A stretch of 64,000 nt of DNA from Anaeromyces robustus (GCA_002104895.1 MCFG01000028.1:76001-140000); one strand, 5' to 3'. Positions 45,633-59,695 are shown, counted from the stretch's first letter. The notes: generated by a model from the letters alone, not told the origin. A program made the numbers and translations.

Positions 45633-47438
45633 AAACAATTTTATTTTTTTTTTTTTTTTTTTTTTTTAGACTAGGATTAATCTTTATTTATATTATTAAT
45701 TTAAAATAAACATACATGTGACATAAATATTACATGAAATGTAAATTAAATACAAGTAATAAAAGATACAAAAAATAAATAAAATTTATTACAGATATTA
45801 ATCAAATTAAAATATTAAATAAAAAAAAAGGAAAGAAGTTAAACTTCTAACCTCTCCCATTCAACGAATGAGATACCATTCGAATCCGTGTCGGAATAAA
45901 TTCCATGCCTTATCTTTTCGATGTCGACGCCCTTGAAGCCGCCCGGAGTGTTCTTATTGTTATTATACCAATTAAGAAGAATCCGAAAGGAAATATTCAC
46001 AATTGGCATGACAACAGTAAGAAAATGCGACAGACCCACAATATACGGAACAGGAGACTCGGGTGAACCTTTGAAAAGTTGTCCACGCCACCATCTCCGT
46101 TCCCTCTTAATATCTAGTTTATCAAATGCATAACACCCATCAAGGAAAGCGTTAAGCATCAAGTAATATATATTATTTTCAAAATCTTCGTCTAAGTCCT
46201 CAGAAAATCCCAGTGAGTTAGTTCGATTAATTTGGGTGAACTTCGAGTTTAAGTCAACATTGTGTTTAATAAAAGTATTTCTATCCTGTTCAAAGGCCTT
46301 ACAATTGAATATCCAATGAGAGAAACTTTGCGTTTTTTCACCACAGCAAGGGCAGCAAGTAGGAAAGTTTTCAAGTGAAGACTTACCTTTAAGTAGAAAC
46401 TTATAGTTAAACTGAAAACCGCTGCGTATTCTCATAATCCAGAAGAACCCCAGTTGGTATTGGGGGTATGATAAAGCAAGATCCTGTATATCTTTAGAAG
46501 GTCCATATTTACATTCCAAGTATATAGAAGCTCTTTTAGCTGGATTTTTTGTTAGCACATCTCTAGTTATATACTTATCAATAATTTCCTCTTTAGTAAG
46601 ACCTGATAATTTCTTTTTTAGGGTACGAGATTCTTTAGTCCATGAATAATAATAAGGCATAGTAGGAATATTTGTGATTAGTTCTATAATAATACAAGAA
46701 GATTTTCCCCATTTATCGAAACAACGAATTTGAGCAATAGCACAAATAGCTGAGAAGGGAATGAACCAAAATTCGCGAGAAATGGAATAGGTACATGTGT
46801 TAGGGTTGGTAGATTTATGTCCAAGACTCCAAAATAGACCTCTATTAAATATAGATTGGGCTTTTTTGGTTTTAGTCTTATTTGAACCTAAAAGGGGGGA
46901 ATAGTAATTTAAGATACCGATAATATGGGAAGAAAGAATTCTTCATTTAAGAACCAATGGGATGTTGCGGTTAAGGAGAAAACGAGAGAATGAATTTATA
47001 GTCAGGTTAAGTTTTGAATTAAGATTAGAAATGATAGGTTTAAGGGAAAGAGAATTGTCAAAAGGGATACCAAGATATTTATAGGAAGATATTTTAGGAA
47101 TTTTATTGATACCTAGAAAGAAGGTCGGGTCAGAATAATTATGAGGAAGAGAGAGTTTAAGTGGTTTAATAACCATTGTAGCACATTTGTTGATACCAAA
47201 GGTCATTTCGTTGGTTTTGGCCCAATCGTGTACACGAGATAAAAGTGCTCTGAGTTTACTCTTGGTAGGAGCAATGAGAACAATGTCATCAGCAAAGAGA
47301 CCACCACAACAGATTGAACTACCACATGAAACTCCATAGTTGGAACAATTATTCAAAATATCATTAATGAATAAATTGAATAAAATTGGGGATAAAGGGC
47401 AGCCTTGGCGAACACCACGGTTTATAAACAATTTTATT
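45633..47438 (-). mobile_element. 5'-truncated LINE (non-LTR retrotransposon) flanked by 13-bp target-site duplication
   Basis: The exact 13-mer AAACAATTTTATT occurs at 45633-45645 and 47426-47438 and brackets the element. Reading on the minus strand, the element starts inside the reverse-transcriptase coding region, runs through the RT C-terminus, a 3' UTR (45838-45669) and a poly(A) tail seen as a T-run at 45644-45667 on the plus strand. This is the classic product of target-primed reverse transcription with 5' truncation. The element is much richer in G and C than the surrounding DNA, which marks a relatively recent insertion. Confidence 0.92.
45839..47431 (-). pseudogene. LINE reverse transcriptase fragment with one in-frame stop
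   Basis: About 530 codons in one frame, interrupted only by TGA at 46943-46945 (one transition from CGA, Arg). The start is truncated just before the RT motif RGVRQGCPLSPILFNLFIND; the catalytic box reads FADDIVLIAPT. A thumb-like region follows, then the C-terminal Cys/His cluster CCPCCGEKTQSFSHWIFNC typical of many LINEs, and the natural stop at 45839. The endonuclease and N-terminal RT segments are missing, so it cannot be autonomous. It is not a host gene. Confidence 0.93.
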
Positions 47439-47583
47439 AATACTAAAATTAAATTATTATATCTAGTTATCTAGTTACTAATAAAAATATTTTAAATACA
47501 TCATTATATATATATACACACCAAATAATGATATATTATACACTATATTTTTTTTTAATTAATAATTAACATTAAAAACTGGT

Positions 47584-47617
<34 letters not shown>

Positions 47618-48141
47618 ATTATGATTTTATTATTACTTTAGATTAAAAATAAAAAGATAACAGTAAAATAGAATTAAATATTGAAATTTTTTTAAAAAAA
47701 AAAAAATTAAAAAAATTAAAAAATTAAAAATTAAAGAAAAAAAAAAAAAGAAAAGAAAGAAAAGAATAATAAATGAAATTGAATTATTACGATAGTTTAT
47801 TAAATTAATTATTATAATTATAAATAAATATTTATATAATATTTATATTTATATTTATATTTTTTATATAAAAAGAATATTTAAAAAAAGAATAAAAAAA
47901 AAATTATATTAAATATGTTCTATAGTTATTTAAAGAAATATATAAAAAAAATTAAAAAATAGAGAATAAATTATAAAGAGTTTAATTAAATATATATAAT
48001 TTAATTAAACAAGAAAATTAAATTATATTTATAAAAATATTAAAGGTTAATTAATGATGATAGTTTTTTTTTTTTTTTTTTTTTTTTTTTTGTTACAGTA
48101 TAAAGTTTAAGAAGTAGTTTTAGTTTTTAATATTATTATTT

Positions 48142-48191
<50 letters not shown>

Positions 48192-48502
48192 CTTTTTTTT
48201 ACGTTTTTTTTTTTATGTTTTATGTTTTATAAGAAGTTAAATAAAGACTGTTCTATTTATATTATCCCTTGTATATATATATATATAAATGCAAAAAAAA
48301 ATTAAAATAAAATAAAATATTAAGTTATGTTTGTCATTATTATTTTAGTTATTATGGTTTAAATCTATTTTATACAAAGTTTTTTTTTTTTAACCATGAT
48401 ATATAATCTCTATAAATTGTAAAAGTTATTATTATTATTATTATTTTGTTTATCATTGTATTTTTTTTTTTTTTTTTATTTTTTTTCTTTATATTATTTT
48501 AT
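47439..48502. other. Region between LINE and homeobox gene, homopolymer-rich
   Basis: No gene is visible. T-runs at 47586-47610, 48065-48090 and 48131-48189 dominate; the last is interrupted by single C residues. The right end holds the 3' UTR of the homeobox gene (-). Confidence 0.65.
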
Positions 48503-51500
48503 TTACCATGGTCTTCTATGATTTGATTCATATGTTTCATTAGAATCATTTGATTCACTTAATGGTCCATTATTTATTTCATTTTTATTCATATTCATTC
48601 CATTGGTTGGACTATCTATAAATTTTTGAATTGAATACATTGAATCTGATTTTGCTCTAGTTTTACTTCTAGTTTCATAATTTATTGGTTTATTAAATAA
48701 TTCTTTATCTTGAATATTATTATTATTATTGTTATTATTATTATTATTGTTGTTGTTATTATTATTACGCATAGGTTTAGAATCATTCATATTATTATTA
48801 TTGTTATATTCATTATTATTGTAATTATCGTCATAATTATTATTATTGTTATTATTGTTAAAATTTCTATTATTATAATTATCATTATTATTATTATTGT
48901 TATTATTATACATTGGCATATTATCATCTGGATAATTTCCATTCTTATTGTTATTATTGTTATACATATCTCTTCTTTGAGAATAATTATCATCGTTAGG
49001 TATCATATTTCTACGATTATTCATATTTTGATCATTATTATAATTATTATTGTTATTATTATAGTTGTTATTATTGTTATTATTATAATTATTATTATTG
49101 TTATTATAATTATTATTATTGTTATAATTATTGTTATTGTTATAATTATTATTGTTATTAAAGTTATTATTGTTATTATTATAATTGTTATTATTATTAT
49201 AGTTATTATTGTTATTATTATTATATGATCCATTCATATTCATATTATCGATAGGGGTTTGATAAGCTGAATTATTATTATTATTATTATTATTCATAGA
49301 ATTTGGATTTGGACCACCAAATAAAGAAGATAATGATGTTAATGCTTCAGCAGCAGCCATAATTTCTTCATCTTGACCACCTTCTAACTTAATTCTTTTA
49401 TTAGGTTTACCGAAAATACTATCATAAATTTTTGGAAAAGTAGAAGAAGAAGCATTTGGATCTTTTTCCTTTTTATTAGGATGACCTTTTGGTCTTCCTC
49501 TTTGTCTTGGTTCCGGAACAGTATTTAAAATATCATGTGGTATCATATCATGTGGAGGAGATGGCTGTGGAGTTGGATAATTCTAATTAATTAAAATAAA
49601 AATAAAAATAAAAATAAAAATAAAAATAAAAATAAAAATAAAAATAAAAATAAAAATAAAAATAAAAATAAAAATAAAAATAAAAATAAAAATAAAAATA
49701 AAAATAAAAATAAAAATAAAAATAAAAATAAAAATAAAAATAAAAATAAAAATAAAGGATAGATAGATAGATAAAAAAAATTATTTGAAATAATATAATA
49801 ATAATTATATTATTATTAATTATTATTATATTATAATTATATTATATTATTATATGATAATATGATAATATATATTATATTATATAAATAAAATAATTAT
49901 TACAATATTAAAAATATCATTCATGATTTTTTTTTTTTTAATAAAATAATAATAATAATAATATAAATTATATATTAAAGCATTATATATATATAAAAGA
50001 AAAAAAAATTTCATTAAAAAAAAAAAAAAAGAAAAAAAATTATAAAATAAGAATATTACTTAATTAAATTTTATATGATAAAATAAAAAAATAAATTATA
50101 TAATATTATAAAATAAATATAAATATATATATATAAACATACCTCATTATCTGGCATAGATGAAAGTGGTTGTGAATTAGAATTCTGACCTTGATCATTT
50201 TTCCAATTATTATTATTATTGTTATTATTATTATTATTAGGGGTTTGATATTGATAATTATTTGACATCATATTAGGTTTAGATGGTGAATTTGTTGGAG
50301 AATTTTTACCTTGAGATGGATTAGGTAAAATCTTTTTATGATCAAGTTCAGAGGAGGAAGTCAAGGATGAGTTATTATTAGGTATCGGTGAGGAGTAGGT
50401 AGACGGCGTAGGGTTATTATTATTATTAATATTAATATTATTATTATTATAAGAAAAGGTAGTTTTAATATACTCGTTGGAATCCGCTATAGAAGAATAT
50501 ATTGAACTTACTTTTTGCATGGAAGGAGAACCTTTAGAAGATTTATCAGAATCAGCTTCAGAACCATAGTTAGAGCCATTAGAGCCATTATTGGAACCAT
50601 TACCATTACCACCTGGTTTATAAGAAATAAATGGTGGTGTATTGGCACGATTTCTAGCTCCCTTCTTATTCTTAGCTCTTCTATTTTGGAACCATACCTA
50701 TTATAAAATTAAAATAAAATAAAATAAAATAAAATAAAATAAAATAAAATAAAATATTTACATATATATATAATAATATAATATATAATTTACATCATAA
50801 ATTTTATTTTATTATTTTTTTTATTTAATATATTAAATATTAGTGATTAAATTTATTAAGTATTATATAAATATATATATTATATGTATAATGTATATGT
50901 ATGTATGTATGTATGTATATATGTATGTATAAATGTATATGTATGTATGTATGTCTATAATCTCTAAAACTTTTTTTTTTTTTTATTATTTTTTTTTAAT
51001 AAAAAAAAAAAAACTTACTTGAACTTCACGAACACTCATGCCTAAAACACGAGCTAATCTAGCTCTTTCATCATGAGAAGGTTTTTCAGTAATTTGAAAA
51101 ACTCTCATTAATTCATTATATTGAGTTTTATTAATAATTTTTCTTTTTTGTTTATAATTAATACTACGTTCCATAGTATTATTATTACCATTTTTTTGTG
51201 GTGGATTAAGTGTTACATTAACAAATGAAAATTTTTTATTATTTCTTTGTCCATCATTTTGATTCATATCTCCATTATTATAGTTCATATCTCCATTATA
51301 ATTCATATTATTCATATTCCCATTTCCTTTCATACCATTATCCATATTACCATTATTCATATTACCATTATTATAATTATTCATATTATTTCCATTATTA
51401 TTATTATAATTATTCATATTATTTCCATTATTATTATAATTATTCATATTATTTCCATTATTGTTATAATTATTCATATTATTGTTATTATTATTATTAT

Positions 51501-51816
51501 TGTTGTTATTATTATTGTTATTATAATTCATATTTCCATTCATATTATTATTTCCAAGATATGGTGAATTCATACCATTCATGTTATTATTATTATTGTT
51601 ATTATTGTTATTATTATTATCAAAAGAAGATACAGGAGGTAATTGACTATATGAGTTTGGTTGTAAATAATTGTTCATATTTGAAGGGTGACGGTCATCC
51701 ATACCCATTTGATTAGAATTTCCCATACTTGAATTCATTTTTAATAATGGAGAATCCGAAGAATTGTAGCTTGGTTCATAGCTACTTACCATAGTTGAGT
51801 TATTTTCACTATTCAT
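48503..51816 (-). CDS. Homeodomain transcription factor with AT-hook and Asn-rich regions
   Basis: Exons 51816-51019, 50697-50143 and 49582-48503 encode 810 aa. The homeodomain spans about residues 223-282: KRKIINKTQYNELMRVFQ, then KPSHDERARLARVLGMSVRE, then VQVWFQNRRAKNKK, with Gln at position 50 and Asn at 51. An intron splits the recognition helix exactly between Q and VWFQN. Asn/Met-Asn-rich tracts precede it, and a Gly/Asn/Ser linker follows. An AT-hook-like motif (RQRGRPKGHP, about 477-486) opens the third exon and is followed by long Asn/Tyr-rich runs (NNNYNNN type). It resembles fungal Yox1/Phx1-type homeodomains, but the target is unknown. In a genome this AT-rich, an AT-hook would offer little sequence selectivity on its own. 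Confidence 0.9.
49592..49756. repeat. (ATAAAA)n hexamer minisatellite in homeobox intron 2
   Basis: About 27 perfect copies of a six-base unit lie directly against the 3' splice site of intron 2, on the acceptor side for the minus strand, where they form a (TTTTAT)n polypyrimidine-like tract ending about ten bases before the AG. Confidence 0.93.
50889..50957. repeat. (GTAT)n microsatellite in homeobox intron 1
   Basis: An imperfect GTAT/ATGT tetranucleotide array in the intron between homeobox exons 1 and 2. It is one of the few simple repeats here containing G. The same intron carries an (AAAAT)n tract at about 50709-50755. Confidence 0.85.
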
Positions 51817-54800
51817 TATTATAAAATTATTTTTCTTTTCTTTTATATTATAATATAAAATGAAAAAAATAGAATATTAATATATATTACTAGTTTATTT
51901 TATTTCAAAGTTTTATAAATACAAACTAAACTAAATAAATGTTAAGATAATATATAATGTTACAAATATAATAATAATAAAGAAAAATAAGAAGAAAAAA
52001 AAAATTAAAAAAATAACTATACAATAAAAAAAAATTTTTTTTTTCTTCAATATTTATAGTATTTTAAAAAAATTTATGTACTTAAAATAAAATATTTACC
52101 TATTCTTATCAATATTTATAATTGCTTTTTACTTTTTAATAATTATTTATTTACTTGTGTTATTACTTTTCTTTACTTTATTATTAAATGCAAACTATAA
52201 AATAATAAATATATATAATAAAATTATTATTTTTAATATTTATTTTTATTATTATTTTTTTTAATTATATATATATTTTTTTTATAAACATAATTCTTTT
52301 TATTATATTTCTATATGAAATAAAAGTTATATTATTTATGAATTATCTAAAATTGGTTTATTTCATTTTTATTCACTTTTTTAATTATTAATTATTATTT
52401 ATATATTTATTTATTCATTTATTTATTTATATAATTGATTGCTAAGTGTAACATAATTGTATTTTAAATACTTTTGTTGACCTTATATTTTATTATACTA
52501 TTGTTTGTATACATAAATGTTTTTTTCTTTCTATTTTTCTTTCTATTCTTCTAACTTTATTTTAATTATTATATTTAATATTTTATTATTGACTTTATAT
52601 TTATTTTCTTGTTAATTGATATTTAAAGATAATCATTATTTAATAATGTTTTTATAAACAAAAAAGTCTTTTCATCTTAACATTTAATAAATTTTCTATA
52701 ATTTTAAATATATATATATATATATATAAAAAATATATTATTTTTATTCTTACGTTTTTTCTAATATTTCATTTACAAAATACTCTGTTGATATAATTAT
52801 TTATATGTTATAAATATATATATTTTTTTTAACTTTAAATATATATATTATTGTTATATTATATATTATTGATACATAAAAAAAATTTTTTTTTTTTATT
52901 TTGTTTTAATTTTGCTTGATTATATAATTATTCTTTATTTTTTTTTTTCACAAAAAAAATAATATTTATTTCCTTAATTATAATAAAAAAAAGAAAATGT
53001 TTTAATATTAAAAATAGTTTTATTACTATTTAATATTTCTATTTAAAGGTAAAAAAAAAAGGAATGAAAAAAGAAATTTATTGAATTTTTTTTTATTATT
53101 TCTTTCTAACTTTTTTTACTTTAATTCATTCAATTTCTTTATTTAAAAAAAAAACCATTATTTATTGTGTACTTCAAGTACAAGTTAATAGTTTAAAGAA
53201 AATATAATAAATCTTTTAAAAGATTTTTTATTATTATTAGTTTTTTTTTTTTATAACCAAAAAGGTTTTATCTTTTTTTAGTTTTTTTTTTAATAATAAA
53301 AAAAATAAGTTGTTTTTTTATCTTTTCTATATTTATTTTTTTTTAAAAAAAACTATATTATTGAAAAAAAATTAAAAAAAAAAAAAAAAAAAAAAGAGAG
53401 AAAAAAAATTTTAAAAAAAAAAATTAAAAACAAATAATAAAAAAAAAAGAATAATAATATAATAAATATAATAAATATAAAATTTAATTATAATTAAAAC
53501 ATATCTAATTATTTATAATAATAATATTTTAAAAAATTATTTATTACTTATTTATTCATTCATTTAATTACTTACTAATTAAAAAATATTATAATTTCTG
53601 ATTTTATATTATAATATAATAAAAGAAGAAAAAAAAATTTTTTTTTATTATTTAAAATAAAAAAATTAAATGTTTTTTTTTTTGTTTTTTTTTTTTTTGT
53701 TTTTTTTGTTTTTTTTTTTTTTTTAATTATAATTTAATTATATTAATTAAACTATTATAATTAAATTTTTAATAAAAATTTAATATATTTAAAGTTATAT
53801 TATTGTATATATTTTGAATAATTTATAATATATGTTCTTCCATATATTATTTTTAAATTAAATATTATCAATTGAGATTTAAACTTTTTTTTTGTTATTA
53901 TTTTAATTATTTATTTAAAAAAATATAAAAGAAAATATTTAAATATTTAAAAAAAAAACATATAAATATAAATATATAAAAAAAGGATTATTTTATTATT
54001 TCATTACCTATTAATAATATATTTAAATATATTATTAATATATTATAATATATTAGTTTATTATATCCAATTTTTTTTTATATTTTAATTATTAATTTAT
54101 AATTTATAATATTATATCATCTATAAAATAAAAAAAATAAAAAAAAACTTTTTTTTTTTTTATCTTTTTAATTTTTTATGCAAATCTATTGACATATATT
54201 TTAATTAAATTAAAATTAAAATTAATAATGGATAAAGTTAAAATTTATATTTATTAATAATATTAATATATTAGAAATAAATTTTAATTATATTTATTTT
54301 AATTATATTTTAATTATATATATTTAAAATAAATGTTTTCTTTTTGTATATATAGTAAATTTAAATTTATATATGATTTAATTATATTTTTATTAAATTA
54401 CATATATAATATTAATATATTATTTCAATTAAAATAATAACAATAATAGAAAAAAAAAAAGGATATTTAAAATAAAAAAAAATTTTTTTTTTGTTGAATG
54501 TGAGATTATTTTATTTTAAAAATAATATTAAAATAGTATATATTGCAATATAATGGTATAATATATTTTATAATATATTATTTAATATATGAATAATAGG
54601 GTATTTTAATTTATTTTATTTTATTTTATGTATTACACTTAAGAAAAATAAATAAATATATAATAATAAAATAATATATATTATATAATATATAATAATA
54701 AATAATATAAAATAATAAATCATAAATAATAAATAAATAATAAATAATAAATAAAAATTATTAATCATTGTTATAAATATTATAAATAATATAATTATTT

Positions 54801-56280
54801 GAATATTTAAAAATATTTTATTATATATTTAATTAAATAATAATAAAAAATTTTTTAATAATATTTTATTTGAAAATCTCATTAAAAAAATGATTAATGA
54901 AAAATAAAAAAAAAATTGGTTTTAAGATATAAAAAACTTTAATTAATAATAAAATAGATAATTAAATACTATAAATATATTCGTTTATATTATAATATAT
55001 AAATTAATTACATGATTTAATTTCAATTAATTATCTTTTTTAGTATGATATATTAAAAATAATATGGAAAAATGACAAAAAAAAAAAGATTAAAAGAATT
55101 TGATTCATATAGGAAAAACATTTTTTTAAATTGAACATATATTATAATTTATTATTATAAATTATTAATAATATAAATCTATAATATTAAAAATATAATT
55201 TAATATATATTAATTTATATTGTTTAGAATTCATATTTTAAAAAATATTGTTAAAATATTAAACATATGAAATAAACACTCAGCCGTTTTTACGGTATCA
55301 TTCTAAATAATTATTAAAACTAATTAAAACAAATAAAAAATCAAATATAAATAAATAAAAAGAAAAATAATAAAATTAAATAAAATAATTAAAAAAGAAA
55401 ATTATAATAATGATCTTTACACAAACAAAGAATTATTCTTTTAATATTTTATTATTATTATCATATAATATTACCTTATTATTATATGATATATTACTAA
55501 TACAATTGTTTTTTTTTTTTTGTATGTTCTTTATATGAATAATATTTAGTGAATATACCTAAATTTTTTTTTAAAAAAATTAAAAAAAAATAATTAACCT
55601 TTATTATGAATATAATATATGCATGTAAAACTTTAATAACTTATAAAAGCCACATTTTCTACCTTAATTTTTAATTCAATGTAGAGTTAAAAAACTAAAT
55701 CAAATTCATCCGCCTTAACTAATTAAATCATCCCTTTCATGAAACTCGTAAAAAATATTTAAAATTTTATTTTTTTATTTTTTTTTATTTCATTTTTTTT
55801 TAATAAAAAAAAACAATTTAATACATTAATATATAAACTAATATATACTAATATATTATAAATTAATTTTAAATAATTAATTTTTATATTTAAAAATAAA
55901 CCGAAATTTAAATTATAATTAAATATTATATGATGTATAATATATTATAATATATTATTATATTAAAACCAAAAAAAGAAGATAATTAATTTTATATTAA
56001 AAAAAATTAAAATAAAAATAAAAAATTTAATAATTAAAAATTTAATTATGATTATGATTAAAAAAAAAAAAAAATGAAGTAACATAAATTTATAATTATT
56101 AAAATTTATTCAAAAATTATAATTATGGTTATTATGGTTATTATTATGTGTTATTTTACTTATTACAATATTAATAATAATTATTAAAAAAAAAAATAAT
56201 TAAATAATTTTGTATATTTAATTAAACAAAAACAAAAACAAAAACAAAACAAAAAAACAGGTACTAAAATTTCTTTATTT

Positions 56281-56316
<36 letters not shown>

Positions 56317-56481
56317 ATTATTATTATTATTATTATTGTGATTATTCTTAATATTAATTGTTTTATCTATACACTCTGTATACAATTATTAATAAAATTT
56401 TTTTAATTTAGTAATATTAAAATATTTTTTAGATAAAACTAGATTCTATAATATTTAATAAAAATATATATATGTATATTA

Positions 56482-56529
<48 letters not shown>

Positions 56530-56660
56530 AAACCATCTTATACAAAATTAGTTACTAAAAATAGATTGGAAATACCTTTTTTTTCATTCATTTAATTAAA
56601 AAAAAATAAAATATTTCTTATTATATACATTTAAACATATTATTGCTTATATTTTATGTG

Positions 56661-56770
56661 TATTTAAAGCATATGAAAATATTTTCGCTTAAATTTTACT
56701 TATATTTAAAACATATGAAAATATTCTCGCTTAAATAATACACATATTTAAAGCATATGAAATTTTTTTA
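56661..56770. repeat. 42-bp tandem repeat, about 2.6 copies
   Basis: Units start at 56661, 56703 and 56745. The shared core is TATTTAAA[AG]CATATGAAA, followed in the two full units by ATATT[TC]TCGCTTAAAT. The exact 42-base spacing with few mismatches sets it apart from the surrounding simple sequence. The third copy breaks off after CATATGAAA. Confidence 0.88.
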
Positions 56771-56892
56771 CTAATATGTAATTATTATAAATTTATTAAA
56801 AAAAAAAAAAAAATAACCGAAAATAACAAAATTATAATAGTTATATAAAAAAAAAAACTTTTAATTATTATACGTATTTATTTATAAATTTT

Positions 56893-56927
56893 CCAAGTTA
56901 ATTAAACTCATAATTAATTATACTTGG
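56893..56927. repeat. Imperfect inverted repeat, CCAAG...CTTGG
   Basis: The arms CCAAGTTAATTAA and TTAATTATACTTGG pair with one bulge around a short loop. The G/C ends make it distinct from the surrounding A/T palindromes. It lies about 120 bases after the 42-bp tandem repeat. Confidence 0.6.
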
Positions 56928-59372
56928 CTATATATTAATAAGTTGATGATGATATAAATATTTTTTATTAAAAAAAATTAAATGTTTACAATAATATTAA
57001 AAAAAAAAACATATGAAAGTATATCTCATTTTTATATTTATTTATTTTATTTTATTTTTATTTTACTTTAATTTATTTATTTTATGATTTTATTATTACT
57101 TATTTTATTTATTTATTTCGTACCAATTTACCAATTTTAAACATCAAAAAGAAAAAAATAAAATAAATATTAATTAAAAAAAAAAGTTATTTTTAGTAAA
57201 TTAAAACTTAATTTTTATCAACTTATATAAAAAAATATTTAATTATTAAGAAAGTTTATCTTTATTTAATATTTTTTTTTTCATTTGATTTAGTTTATTC
57301 TTAATCTAAAAATTAAATAAAAATAACTTAATACTTAAAAGAATAATTTAAAGTTATATTTTTATTTTAATTTTTTTTTCTTTTATTATTTACATACATA
57401 TTTTAAATATGTCTCCTATTTATTTTCACAAATGAAAAAATTATTAAAAAAATTCAATATCTTAAAAAAAAAAAAATAATAAAAAACTCTTATAATTATG
57501 TTAATAATACTATTGTTCTAAATGATACTTTTTTATTTATCCATTCATTTATTTATCTTAAATAGAAAAGTTTTTAAAGTATAAAATATATTTAATAATA
57601 TTTTTTTTTATTTTATTTTATTTTATTTTATTTTATTTTTAATTACTATCTTTTTTTTTTTTTTTTTTTAATTAAATTATTAATTATTTATTATTTTTAA
57701 TAAATAAATAAATGTTTTTTTTTTTTTTAATATTTTGTTTACATGCTTAATATATTGTGGAATTTAATTTGGTTGGAATAGAATTAATATATTATCACCA
57801 ATATATTATTTAATATATTTTTTTTTTCATCGATAAATCGTGTGGTGATTTTTAATTAATAATAATAATAATTAATAATAAAAAAAAACAATTATAATTA
57901 ATAATTAATAATTAATAAATCTTTATTTGACTCTGATTAATTAATACTCTATAAAAAATATACTATAAAAAAAAAAAAAAAAAAAAAAAAAGGAATACTA
58001 TAATAAATTGAAAATAAAATATAAAGCACTAGAAATATTATTTTTTATAAAATTATTAATTGTAATAATATAAGTAATTCATACTTTATGTATGTATTGT
58101 TAAAAATACATAAATTAATATATACACATAAAATAAAGATACTTGTACTTTTAAATCATTTTTATTATACATAAAAATCCTAATTTTTTTTTTTCTCACT
58201 TGGATTATTATATTTTTTTTTTATTATTAATATTATTTATTTAATTATTTAATTATTATTAATAAAATTAATAAAATTAATTAACATATTATTTTTTTTT
58301 TTAATAATATAAAATTTACCCATTCATCATTAATTGTAAAATAAATATTAGCCAATAAAAACAAAATATAGAAAGTTAAAGATTAGGTTTAAACATTTTT
58401 TTTCATCCAATATTTTATTTTATTTTATTAATTTATTAATTTGTAATATAAACTTTATTAAATATAAAAATAAATAATTTTTAAATCTAATAAAAATTAA
58501 AAAAATAAAAAAAAATTAATCATATAATCATATAATATTACTACATAATATTCGGTTTCAATTTAAATAATAAATTAAATAAACAGATATGAAAAAAAAA
58601 AAAAAAAGAAAAAAAATAAATAAACAGATATGAAAAAAAAAAAAAAAAGAAAAAAAAAATTCTAAATAATATTAATTTTTATTTTTACACAAAGGAGTAG
58701 AAAAAAAAAAAAAATTTTTTTTTTTAATAATTAAATGAAACTTGTTTTAATTATATATAAAAAAAAAAGAATAAAAAATTCATTCTTTTTATTCTATTTT
58801 TTTTTATAAATATTATAAATAATTTTAATAATTATAAATTCTATTTCTTTATCTATTTATCATAATTAATAATTAATAAATTAACTATAACAAAATTATT
58901 ACTTTTTACTTATATAATTATTCTTTATCATAATTATAATTATTATTTTTAGTCTTTGCTTGTTTTCTTGTTTTTCTTCTTATGATTTATTATTAAATAC
59001 TATTAATTTAATGATATTTAACATTGTAGTTTTTATTTATATAATATAATATTCAAATATCATATAAATAAAAATATATAATATATTATTTTTAATATAT
59101 TTATTGTATCTTACTGAACGAATATAATTTTCAACCCTAAATTTTTTGTTACTGATATTTTTTTTGACCGTTAATAATAGTAGTTAATTATTAATTATTA
59201 TGACCGTTACTTTCAATAGTTAATATTATCATGAATATTTGTTTATTTTGTAAAATATTTTACTTATTTTATTATTTCATTATTAAATACAAAAAAAAAG
59301 TAAAATAAAATATAAAATATAAAACACAATATATATTATTTTTTACTTTTTCAAAAAGAAAAAATAATTTCT

Positions 59373-59391
59373 GTATATCTATCAGATATAC
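59373..59391. repeat. Perfect 8-bp hairpin, GTATATCT / AGATATAC
   Basis: Eight-base perfect arms with a three-base loop (ATC) stand in a non-coding context. CTGTATAT is repeated shortly after, at about 59402-59409. Could be chance in this composition. Confidence 0.6.
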
Positions 59392-59620
59392 AATCCAATC
59401 TTCTGTATATTATATTTATTATATATAGAATAAATAATAAAAAAATTGTATTTATATTATATTATATTATATTATTAATATTTATATTTATCTATTTATA
59501 TAATATTTATTTATTTTTTTAAAAATTTTAGTAATCATAATAAAACATACAAATAATAATCTAATCATGACTCAATAAAAATTTTTTTTTATTTTATTCT
59601 GTTTATTAATATATAAAAAA

Positions 59621-59695
59621 AATGTTGTGGATATTAATAATGGGAAGGTTGTACAATTACAATGTATTGATAGTACAAGTAAAAGAGTCAAGATA
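59621..59695 (+). pseudogene. Coding-like island, possible orphan exon or gene relic
   Basis: Within the gene-free region this short stretch has normal coding composition. One frame reads VVDINNGKVVQLQCIDSTSK and continues with basic residues, staying open for about 40 codons. It has no clear start codon in that frame, no flanking exons I can identify and no family I recognise. It could be a relic of a gene copy or an isolated exon. Another frame, starting at ATG 59622, is also open for 24 codons. Confidence 0.3.

Noticed and set aside
48710-49228. Ile/Val-rich open frame on the plus strand, looking like a membrane protein
   Set aside because: It is the antisense of the Asn/Tyr-rich homeobox exon; ATT/GTT codons mirror AAT/AAC.
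51225-51716. Tyr/His/Ser-rich and Ile/His-rich frames on the plus strand
   Set aside because: Antisense of homeobox exon 1; no domain, and the homeodomain frame is clear on the minus strand.
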